20,496 nucleotides of DNA from a virus. Positions 1-6,643 of this stretch are shown piece after piece. The notes below the pieces were generated by a model. It was not told the DNA's origin, made no database searches, and saw nothing but the letters and a program-made list of their open reading frames with translations. Within the stretch, counting starts at the first letter, position 1; every line of letters starts with the position of its first letter. Both the position numbers and the translations under genes were made by a program. The stretch covers positions 1-20,496 of IMG/VR virus record IMGVR_UViG_3300027801_000207; one strand, given 5' to 3'.

Positions 1-2598
1 ACAATAAGATGGAATCCAGCTATTTCAAGACAAGATAACGGAGCTAACTTCTCTAATGTATTACCATCTAATGAACTCCATTTAGGAGATGGGACTGGTG
101 TTGGTGTTACCGGATATGACGTTAATCCAATGGGTTACCCAGTTACGGGATACACCTACCAAGTAAATTGGAGATATGGTGATTATATAGGAGGTTCGTC
201 AGGTGGTACTACAGGATGGACAGCTCAAACATCAGGTACAGTATTTACATGGACTGCAGCGACACAAGATATGGTAGTCGCAAAATTAAGAAGTAGAGGT
301 AGTTATTCACTTAATACTTTTACAAGAAATGTTGGTGATAGTACAGGTGGTTCAGCAGGTGTTACACTACAACAATCACCTTCATTTGGTGACGGCCCAG
401 GACCTTGTCCACAATTGGCAGCACCTCCACTATCTCCAGATTGTACCGCTAGCGAATTTAGAACAATTAATACCACAAATTATAAACAAAACTTTTATGT
501 CTCAGGTTTTACAGGACCAGGGGCTCAGTTTAGTTATCAAACAAATTTAGATAGTAGTTCACAGAATTACATCACAAAAGTATTCGGTACTGATCCTTTT
601 GATAAAACTAATAATATGTGGGTTGAAGAAATATATGACAATAGTTTGAATAACTTAGCGGCGTCAGCATTAACATTTAGTCAAATATCAATAGGACAAG
701 AACCAGTTTTTGATAACTATAGTGAAGATTGGCAACCATTAGCCGCGACAAAAGGACCAGAAACACCATGGATAATGTCAGAACTAAGAGGTAACCAAAT
801 ATTCAAACTATTCAAAGTAATCCTTATCTCAGACGGTAATGATGCAAATGATATGGTTAAAATATCCATACAGAATATTGATAAGAATACAAAAAGTTTT
901 TCATTAGTTGTTAGAAATATTAATGATTCAGACACAAATCAAATTATATATGAGAGTTTCCAAAACTGCACACTGAACCCAGGTAGTCAAAACTATATAG
1001 GACTAAAAATAGGTACTGAAAATGGTGACTATACCCTTAGGAGTAGATATATAATGCTTGAATTTGATGAGGATGGACCAATAGATGCGTTACCAGCAGG
1101 ATTTCAAGGGTATCCAATTAGAAATTATAGTGGAGCCACTCTTACAACAGGAGCTGTTGGTCAGTGGTATAATGACCCACCATCAGCCGCTCAGTTAAAT
1201 TCTAATACATTTAATAGTGGGGCGGTTTCAGGATGGCCAGATAGTGCAGCACCTAAACCATTCTATAATTTAGTGTATAATACCTTAACTGATAATATAA
1301 AAAGAACTTATTTAGGGTGGTCAAGTAAAAAAGGATTCGATAAATCATTCTTTATATATAAAGGACTTGACGGAGCAAACCCAACAGTACCATATAAGTG
1401 TGGTGCGGGAGGGGGTAATCCGGGAGTTGTTTGGACAGGAAAGACACTAGGATTCCATTTTGATAATAGAGTATCGGCAATGACAACTACAGATACTTAC
1501 CAATATCATGTAGGGGCTTACAACTTCAATCCAAGTGGTAACACGTCATTACAAACTCAAAATTATTATAATGATAGTAATTATCTTAAATTCACAGTTA
1601 TTCCTTATGGTGGTAATGACGGATGGGATAGATATAGAAAAAGTAGAACTAACGGAGACACATACATTATAAACCAAACTAACTACTCCACTTTCTGGTA
1701 TAATAACACAATTACGTCGTCTTGTGAAGCAACTGATTACTATTCTTTCTATGATGGTATTAGAAAATACGCAAACCCAGAGAGTATTGATATTAGTCTT
1801 TTTGGGACACCGGGTCTAGACTATACTAATAACCTTTCTTTAGTTAATAGAGCGGTTGAAATGATTGAAAATGATAGAGCGGATTCACTATACGTTGTAA
1901 ATTCAACAAACCCTACAAACCAAACAGTATCAGCAGCTGTTGATAATTTTAGTAATTCAGCATTATCTAGTAGTTATGTGACGACATATTGGCCTTGGGT
2001 TAGATATAAAGACACAGAAAATAACATAAGATTATATCTACCACCAACAGGAGAAGCGTTTAGAGTGATGGCTTTAACAGACAATATATCTTTCCCATGG
2101 TTTGCACCAGCTGGACAGAATAGAGGTTTATTAAATACTATCGATAAAGCACAAACTAAATTAACACAACAAAATAGAGACGATTTATATGAAGCTAGGA
2201 TTAATCCTATTGCTACTTTTAATGGGGTTGGTGTTGTAATATGGGGACAGAAAACACTTCAAAATACTATCTCTGCTTTAGATAGGATTAATGTAAGAAG
2301 GTTAATGATTTATCTTAAAAAGAAAGTCACTACTGTTGGTATACAATTACTATTTGAACAAAACGATGATATTGTAAGACAACAATTCCTCTCACTAATA
2401 AATCCAATTTTAGAAGACGTTAGACGAGATAGAGGATTAGTTGAATATAAAGTTGAACTTAATAGTGAGGTTGGTGAACTAGACACAAACTCTATGACAG
2501 GTAGAATATTTGTTAAACCAACGAGAACTTTAGAGTTTATCGAGGTAGAATTTAATATTACACCTTCTTCAGTGTCATTCAACGACATAACTCAGTAA
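1..2598 (+). CDS. Tail sheath protein, gp18-like (5' end outside window)
   Basis: This is the contractile tail sheath subunit, which forms the outer tail cylinder that shortens to drive the tube into the host. The reading frame is open from base 1, so the ATG at 130 is internal and the true start lies upstream; 865 residues are visible. The C-terminal third carries the sheath hallmarks: a PWFAPAGQNRG segment (about visible residues 699-709), an INPI..FNGVGVVIWGQKTL strand (about 736-755), the ALDRINVRRLMIYL helix (about 759-772), and a final domain with a VGELDTNSMTGRI turn and a closing FIEVEFNI strand. These are family features that join neighbouring subunits. T4 gp18 is 659 residues, so this protein is much longer. 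The extra length is upstream of the conserved core, in a Gly/Thr/Asn/Tyr-rich region that probably forms surface-exposed insertion domains (inference). The HAD-like gene follows after one base. Confidence 0.93.
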   Translation, partial: TIRWNPAISRQDNGANFSNVLPSNELHLGDGTGVGVTGYDVNPMGYPVTGYTYQVNWRYGDYIGGSSGGTTGWTAQTSGTVFTWTAATQDMVVAKLRSRGSYSLNTFTRNVGDSTGGSAGVTLQQSPSFGDGPGPCPQLAAPPLSPDCTASEFRTINTTNYKQNFYVSGFTGPGAQFSYQTNLDSSSQNYITKVFGTDPFDKTNNMWVEEIYDNSLNNLAASALTFSQISIGQEPVFDNYSEDWQPLAATKGPETPWIMSELRGNQIFKLFKVILISDGNDANDMVKISIQNIDKNTKSFSLVVRNINDSDTNQIIYESFQNCTLNPGSQNYIGLKIGTENGDYTLRSRYIMLEFDEDGPIDALPAGFQGYPIRNYSGATLTTGAVGQWYNDPPSAAQLNSNTFNSGAVSGWPDSAAPKPFYNLVYNTLTDNIKRTYLGWSSKKGFDKSFFIYKGLDGANPTVPYKCGAGGGNPGVVWTGKTLGFHFDNRVSAMTTTDTYQYHVGAYNFNPSGNTSLQTQNYYNDSNYLKFTVIPYGGNDGWDRYRKSRTNGDTYIINQTNYSTFWYNNTITSSCEATDYYSFYDGIRKYANPESIDISLFGTPGLDYTNNLSLVNRAVEMIENDRADSLYVVNSTNPTNQTVSAAVDNFSNSALSSSYVTTYWPWVRYKDTENNIRLYLPPTGEAFRVMALTDNISFPWFAPAGQNRGLLNTIDKAQTKLTQQNRDDLYEARINPIATFNGVGVVIWGQKTLQNTISALDRINVRRLMIYLKKKVTTVGIQLLFEQNDDIVRQQFLSLINPILEDVRRDRGLVEYKVELNSEVGELDTNSMTGRIFVKPTRTLEFIEVEFNITPSSVSFNDITQ

Positions 2599-2599
2599 T

Positions 2600-3382
2600 A
2601 TGAAACGAAGATTGTTATACGAAATAACTATGAGAGCATATAGTTTTGATTGGGATGATAATATTCTTCATATGCCAACCATGATTCACATGGATAAAAT
2701 GGATGGGGATAAGTGGAATAAAGTAAAATTAACAACAGGGGAATACGCCAAACTTAAGGATTCTGAAGAGTATAGATATCCCGACAACGATATTAAGAAC
2801 GCTTTTGTTGAATTTAATGACGATAATGAATTTATAAAAAATGTAAAAGAAAGTTTAGATAATGAAGATTTTGCCCCTTCATTTAATGATTTTAAGGAAG
2901 CACTTATAAAAGCAAGGACATTATCAATTATCACAGCTAGGCCACAATCACCACAAACTCTCAAAGCAGGGGTTAGTATAATAATTGAGAACCATTTTAC
3001 TGATGAAGAAAGAGAAGAAATGGTTGAGAACATTATTAATAATTATGACTTTACAGGGACACAAGATGAGATAATTAAAAAGTATATAGAGTCAAATTAC
3101 TATTACCCTGTCTCATTCAAAAACAGATACGTCGATGTTAAAGCTTCAAAAGTTAATGCACTAGATGATTTTATTAAGAAAGTAATTACATCATTTGAGA
3201 AAATGGATAAGGACGAATACAATCAAATGAGTGTGGGATTTAGTGATGATGACACAGATAATGTGGAACACATGGTAAAAAAAGTAGAAGAGGAGATATC
3301 AAAAAGGTATCCAGAGGTTAAATTTTATATTTACGATACCTCAGAAAAGGGTAAAAATAAACTAATAGTACATTCAACATAG
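2600..3382 (+). CDS. HAD-superfamily phosphatase-like protein with capsid-targeting-like leader
   Basis: This 260-residue protein carries the HAD hydrolase signature. Motif I is FDWDDN, with D17 and D19 as nucleophile and acid/base. Motif II is SIITARP with T112. A Lys-containing segment (DVKASKVNALDDF) fits motif III, and motif IV is GFSDDDTDN at residues 213-221. HAD enzymes of this type remove phosphate from small molecules or polynucleotide ends; the substrate here cannot be read from the sequence. It starts one base after the sheath stop, so the two are probably co-transcribed. The N-terminus MKRRLLYE ends in L-x-E, the cleavage consensus of the T4 prohead protease gp21, and a second Met (M11, base 2630) follows just after it. 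This suggests the protein may be targeted into the prohead and trimmed (inference). If translation instead starts at M11, that idea fails. An enzyme gene between sheath and tube is unlike T4. Confidence 0.8.
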   Translation: MKRRLLYEITMRAYSFDWDDNILHMPTMIHMDKMDGDKWNKVKLTTGEYAKLKDSEEYRYPDNDIKNAFVEFNDDNEFIKNVKESLDNEDFAPSFNDFKEALIKARTLSIITARPQSPQTLKAGVSIIIENHFTDEEREEMVENIINNYDFTGTQDEIIKKYIESNYYYPVSFKNRYVDVKASKVNALDDFIKKVITSFEKMDKDEYNQMSVGFSDDDTDNVEHMVKKVEEEISKRYPEVKFYIYDTSEKGKNKLIVHST

Positions 3383-3400
3383 ATAATTTTATTTATCGAT

Positions 3401-3409
3401 ATATTTATA
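3401..3409 (+). promoter_or_regulatory. Candidate late promoter motif ATATTTATA before tail tube gene
   Basis: ATATTTATA lies 41 bases before the tube ATG in a 68-base gap of very high AT content. The same octamer ATATTTAT recurs in the gaps before the genes at 5041 and 9207, and I did not see it inside genes. Its reverse complement contains TATAAATA, the T4 late promoter consensus, but that would point leftward, away from the genes. A rightward promoter role is inferred only from recurrence and position; a general AT-rich bias could also explain it. Confidence 0.3.
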
Positions 3410-3450
3410 GATGTATTGATTAATAATACAAATTAAAAAAAACAAAAAAA

Positions 3451-3939
3451 ATGGCAGACTTATTAATGAAAATGCCGGTTCCTTACGAACCAAAAAGAAA
3501 GAATCGGTTTATACTAAAATTTCCTTCAGACTTAGGAATCGCAGAATGGATAGTATCTAGTGCGGCTAGACCATCAATAACAATAAATGAGGTAGAGATC
3601 CCTTTTCTTAACACGAAAACTTTTGTAGCTGGACAATTCCAGTGGGAAACAATTGATGTGACTTTCAGAGACCCTATTGCGCCGTCTTCATCACAAGCTT
3701 TAATGGAGTGGGTAAGGTTACACGCTGAATCAGTAACAGGAAGAATGGGTTACGCAGCAGGATACAAGAAGAAAGTGGATTTATTCATGTTAGACCCAAC
3801 AGGTGCTATTGTAGAGAATTGGGAACTAAGAGGTACTTTCTTAACTAACGTTAACTTTGGTGACTTGGATTATAGTGGAGACGATTTAGCTGATGTTTCA
3901 GCAACATTAAGATTTGATAGAGCAATCTTAAAATACTAA
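3451..3939 (+). CDS. Tail tube protein, gp19-like
   Basis: This is the major tail tube subunit, which stacks as hexamers to form the inner tail channel through which DNA passes. At 162 residues it is almost the same length as T4 gp19 (163). Family features visible are the N-terminal P..P..KNRFILKFP strand, the SSAARPSI segment, the ETIDVTFRDPI strand near residue 70, the ALMEWVRLH helix, the KKVDLFMLDPTG hairpin, and a C-terminal NFGDLDYSGDDLADVSATLRFD stretch before the end. The ATG follows an A-rich leader (runs of A separated by one C) with no Shine-Dalgarno match. The gene stands alone between a candidate promoter motif upstream and a hairpin downstream, which fits separate high-level expression of a subunit needed in many copies (inference). 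Confidence 0.93.
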   Translation: MADLLMKMPVPYEPKRKNRFILKFPSDLGIAEWIVSSAARPSITINEVEIPFLNTKTFVAGQFQWETIDVTFRDPIAPSSSQALMEWVRLHAESVTGRMGYAAGYKKKVDLFMLDPTGAIVENWELRGTFLTNVNFGDLDYSGDDLADVSATLRFDRAILKY

Positions 3940-3964
3940 ACACATTTTTACATAAAATAATATT

Positions 3965-3993
3965 AATTAAAGGACCACTTAGGTCCTTTAATT
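3965..3993 (+). terminator. Hairpin terminator after tail tube gene
   Basis: A perfect 12-base-pair stem (AATTAAAGGACC pairing with GGTCCTTTAATT) encloses the five-base loop ACTTA, 25 bases after the tube stop codon. The T-rich stretch is mostly in the descending arm and continues only as TGTTTA, so it is less canonical than the second terminator in this window. It could act as a terminator or as a stabilising 3' end for the tube mRNA. Confidence 0.65.
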
Positions 3994-4063
3994 GTTTACA
4001 TATGGTTATTAGTTAGTATTCTTTAATGAAAAATTATAATTTTATCTAAAAAAAATAAAAGAA

Positions 4064-4822
4064 ATGTCAGAAAAAGAAGTAAAATTTAGTGTACCCTTTG
4101 ATGTAATTGAATTACCATCTAAAGGATTACTATATAAAGAGTGTGGTGAAACTATTAAGGTGGAGTATATGACCGCAGAAGACGAGAACATACTAACGTC
4201 ACCAAACCTTTTACAATCTGGTAAAGTGCTAGATGTACTTTTGGAGCGTAAAATAAAACAAAAGGGAATCACAGCTAAGAATCTTTTAGTTGGAGATAGA
4301 AATGCTATTATGGTATTCTTAAGAGCAACCGCTTATGGTGAGATGTATCCGGTGAAATTAACCGATCCAACTACTGGAGAAGAGTTCGAGACAGAAATCG
4401 ACCTTAACGAATTAAAAGTTAAAGAGATAGGAGCTGACCCAGATGAGAATGGATATTTTTCATTTGAATTAAAACGTTCTAAGAAAACAATTAAATTTAG
4501 ATTACTAACGGCTAAAGATGAAGAAGATTTAATTCTCGGAGAAGAAAAAAGACAAAAGGTGTTAAAGAATGAGGTTTCCAAATTACTTACATCTAGACTA
4601 ACTACACAGATTATGGAGGTAGGTGGAGAAACTAATAAAGGTTATATTGAACAATTTGTACAATATATGCCAGCTGGAGATTCATTGGAGTTACGAAAGT
4701 ACATGGATGATATTGAACCAGGAATAGATCTGAGGGTAGACGTGGAGGCTCCTTCAGGTGCCGGGTTTCGCAGTCTCGTTCCCATCACAGTCCGATTTTT
4801 TTGGCCTAACGTCGAGTTATAA
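4064..4822 (+). CDS. T4 gp26-type baseplate hub / tail assembly protein
   Basis: This 252-residue protein resembles the T4 gp26 baseplate family (Pfam T4_baseplate). Features seen are VIELPSKGLLY near residues 13-23, then VEYMTAEDENILTSPNL, a long central helix with VLDVLLERKI and NAIMVFLRATAYGE, a paired strand LTDPTTGEEFETEIDL, and a FRLLTAKDEEDLI repeat of the TAEDE motif. The end, RFFWPNVEL, is typical of the family (from memory). T4 gp26 is 208 residues and takes part in hub assembly. The gene lies between tube and tape measure genes, the position of tail-assembly chaperones in other phages. Its last 65 bases overlap the next ORF in the +1 frame, and a run of seven T (4796-4802) in the codons for F245-F246 offers a possible frameshift site. 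The start is the ATG after an A-rich leader. Confidence 0.82.
   Translation: MSEKEVKFSVPFDVIELPSKGLLYKECGETIKVEYMTAEDENILTSPNLLQSGKVLDVLLERKIKQKGITAKNLLVGDRNAIMVFLRATAYGEMYPVKLTDPTTGEEFETEIDLNELKVKEIGADPDENGYFSFELKRSKKTIKFRLLTAKDEEDLILGEEKRQKVLKNEVSKLLTSRLTTQIMEVGGETNKGYIEQFVQYMPAGDSLELRKYMDDIEPGIDLRVDVEAPSGAGFRSLVPITVRFFWPNVEL
4744..4748 (+). promoter_or_regulatory. Possible Shine-Dalgarno GGAGG for the overlapping small gene
   Basis: GGAGG lies nine bases before the GTG at 4758, good spacing for a ribosome binding site. It is the only strong Shine-Dalgarno match before a start in this window; most others have A-rich leaders. It falls inside the gp26-like coding sequence, so the match may simply reflect Val-Glu-Ala codons. 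Confidence 0.4.
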
Positions 4823-4997
4823 ACCGTCGTTATTTCAAGAAATCTATATACTAGTACATCACGCTGGGTTTACGAGACAAGATGTAATGTCTATGCCAAT
4901 ATTTGAAAGGAGAGCATATATGACTTTCTTACAAAAAGAAGTAGATGAAAAAAACAAAGCACAAAAAGCAGCTAACGCTAAAGCGAAGAGGGGATAA
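4758..4997 (+). CDS. Small tail-assembly partner overlapping gp26-like gene (GTG start or frameshift product)
   Basis: This 79-residue ORF is in the +1 frame relative to the gp26-like gene and overlaps its last 65 bases. Its core reads FQEIYILVHHAGFTRQDV followed by MSMPIFERRAYMTFLQKE, then a charged Lys/Ala/Glu tail. Small proteins of this pattern follow gp26-like genes in other T4-related phages (from memory), where they are thought to help hub or tail assembly. Two readings are possible. It may start independently at GTG 4758, helped by GGAGG at 4744. Alternatively, a +1 or -2 slip on seven T (4796-4802) would join about 246 residues of the upstream protein to the last 64 residues here. 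No ATG is available before the conserved core. The stop codon TAA lies in the loop of the terminator hairpin. Confidence 0.75.
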   Translation: MPGFAVSFPSQSDFFGLTSSYKPSLFQEIYILVHHAGFTRQDVMSMPIFERRAYMTFLQKEVDEKNKAQKAANAKAKRG

Positions 4998-5013
4998 CCC
5001 CTCTTCTTTTTTT
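4985..5013 (+). terminator. Strong intrinsic terminator with stop codon in its loop
   Basis: A perfect nine-base-pair stem, GAAGAGGGG pairing with CCCCTCTTC, encloses the tetraloop ATAA and is followed directly by seven T (5007-5013). This is a textbook Rho-independent terminator. The TAA stop of the small gene (4995-4997) lies in the loop and the 5' arm encodes its last residues. It ends the tube-distal transcription unit before the gene at 5041. Confidence 0.93.
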
Positions 5014-5020
5014 ATATAAG

Positions 5021-5029
5021 ATATTTATA
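5021..5029 (+). promoter_or_regulatory. Candidate late promoter motif ATATTTATA after terminator
   Basis: The same nine bases as at 3401 occur eight bases after the T-tract of the terminator and 11 bases before the TTG at 5041. Terminator followed at once by this motif suggests a new transcription unit. If it is a -10 element, the leader to TTG 5041 would be only a few bases, which would favour the internal ATG at 5071 as the start. Confidence 0.3.
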
Positions 5030-5040
5030 ATAAAAAGATT

Positions 5041-6636
5041 TTGGATAATAGAGCCCGACAATATAATAGAATGAAAGAATTAATGGGATTAAGTTCTCAT
5101 TCCTTAGCTGAACAAAACCAACCCAACATCAGTAAAAACCCTATAACAGCTACGGTAACGGGTGTTAGTATAGATAGTAATGCAGGGACAACAGGTGTTA
5201 ACCAAGGAGTTGAAGATTTTTCACAAGGATTTGTAGGCGCTGATACGGCATTAGACGCAGTTAGACAAGGTATAGGAGTTACCCCTATAAGTCAAGGTAT
5301 TGTAAATGAAATTGTTCTAGATTACCATTATAAGACAGGACCATTTACTCTTAAGTATTCATTTTCTAACGACATAAAAATTCCTGGAGGTGTAATCCCT
5401 AAAAACACATCATTTACCACTAAAAACGCAAATTATATAGGTTTAACAAAGGAAGGACAAACCATTTCCGTTGAAACACCAACCCCAGTAGAAAGTAGTG
5501 ATTCAAATGATACAGGAAATAGAAACAAAAAAATAGTAGATTTATTTAAGTCAGTGGGGATAACGATTAGTCTCAGTAGTACCTTCGTTACCTACTTCAG
5601 AAAAAATATAAGACCAATTCTAAGAAGAATAAAAAAAGAATTACCAGAATACAGACTCCAATTTATTGATCAACCAACAACAGAACTAGTAACTGATAGT
5701 TTCATTAGAATTAAAGATATTTTATTAGAGAGTTATAATGAAAATTTGAAACAATTAAAAGATCTTATAGCCGCTAAGGATGGGCAGAAGAAAGATAAAA
5801 AAATGACCGGAATATTGGAAAAAGAGATAGAAAAAGAAAAGAAGAAACTTCTAACAATTGTAAAACCAAAATTCAAAAAAATATTTAAGGACAACATTAG
5901 AGAATTAACAGACAATGATATAGTATCATTAATTTCATCATTTGAGGTTTTTTTACAAGGACTAAAAGAAGATTATCCCCAGTATAAGATTAATTTTAAT
6001 GAAAACCAATTAAAAGAGGAAGAGGATGTGGAGACTAAAACCCCTAAAGATATGTTAATTCATCTTGATGATAAACAAGATATTATTTTTATAAGTAGAA
6101 AATATCCATGTACAGTCTCAATAGATGGTAAACAAACAGGACAAAATACTATAAACATCATGGATGTAACTTCACGATATGTTTATAAAGGAGGAGCAAA
6201 ACAAAAAACTACACAGGGAGGGGCGTCAGGAAATACCAAAACAGAAGAAGAGTTCTATACTCTACCAATATATAATCAATTACAGAATGATAAGGGAAAA
6301 CTGTTCGATGTCAGTATGTCAGTAGATATTGACCCCCAGGTGTACTTAGCACAGCACAATGAACATGCTAGTCTTCTACGTAAACATGAGGGAGACTTAT
6401 GGAAATATAAGATTAAAATGATGGATAATGGGTTTGAGTTGGTTGATATAAAAACCTCACAAGGAGAGACAATAAGATTACCCGCAGAGGCCCAGTTGAG
6501 AATGTTATTCCCAAGAGAAACAGAAAAGATAGAGTTTGGGAAACAATACCGAGTAACAGTTTTACAAAATAATGATAATATAGGTAAATTATACATAACA
6601 GTAGATGATGTTAAAAAACAAACATCAGGTTTTTAA
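5041..6636 (+). CDS. Tail-module protein of unknown function
   Basis: I do not recognise this 531-residue protein. The N-terminal 100 residues are Gly/Thr/Asn-rich and end in a possible beta region (EIVLDYHYKTGPFTLKYSF). Residues about 160-310 are Lys/Glu-rich and mostly helical, with a charged coiled-coil-like stretch (EKEIEKEKKKLL). A Gly/Lys/Thr-rich linker (about 388-402) precedes a C-terminal part with VSMSVDIDPQVYL and an ending rich in short strands. There is no signal peptide or membrane segment. It lies between the chaperone-like pair and the tape measure, so a tail or virion assembly role is likely. The start is uncertain: TTG 5041 gives the full frame with only a weak A-rich leader, while ATG 5071 would begin MKELMGL. 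With the latter, SLAE near the N-terminus would fit an L-x-E prohead-protease site, a weak hint of a cleaved leader. Confidence 0.8.
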   Translation: MDNRARQYNRMKELMGLSSHSLAEQNQPNISKNPITATVTGVSIDSNAGTTGVNQGVEDFSQGFVGADTALDAVRQGIGVTPISQGIVNEIVLDYHYKTGPFTLKYSFSNDIKIPGGVIPKNTSFTTKNANYIGLTKEGQTISVETPTPVESSDSNDTGNRNKKIVDLFKSVGITISLSSTFVTYFRKNIRPILRRIKKELPEYRLQFIDQPTTELVTDSFIRIKDILLESYNENLKQLKDLIAAKDGQKKDKKMTGILEKEIEKEKKKLLTIVKPKFKKIFKDNIRELTDNDIVSLISSFEVFLQGLKEDYPQYKINFNENQLKEEEDVETKTPKDMLIHLDDKQDIIFISRKYPCTVSIDGKQTGQNTINIMDVTSRYVYKGGAKQKTTQGGASGNTKTEEEFYTLPIYNQLQNDKGKLFDVSMSVDIDPQVYLAQHNEHASLLRKHEGDLWKYKIKMMDNGFELVDIKTSQGETIRLPAEAQLRMLFPRETEKIEFGKQYRVTVLQNNDNIGKLYITVDDVKKQTSGF

Positions 6637-6643
6637 TTAATAT

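Noticed and set aside
130-132. ATG at 130 as the sheath start
   Set aside because: The frame is open back to base 1 with plausible coding sequence, and a start here would be arbitrary. The gene continues upstream of the window.
3380-3382. Possible TAG recoding, as in some large gut phages (TAG ends the genes at 3382 and 9154)
   Set aside because: Reading through gives only about 18 and 5 extra codons before TAA, and the large genes contain no internal in-frame TAG. Standard stop use explains the data.
3402-3409. TATAAATA on the minus strand (also at 5022-5029), identical to the T4 late promoter
   Set aside because: As a leftward promoter it would transcribe against every gene in the window with no minus-strand gene to serve. 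I kept it only as part of the ATATTTAT motif observation.
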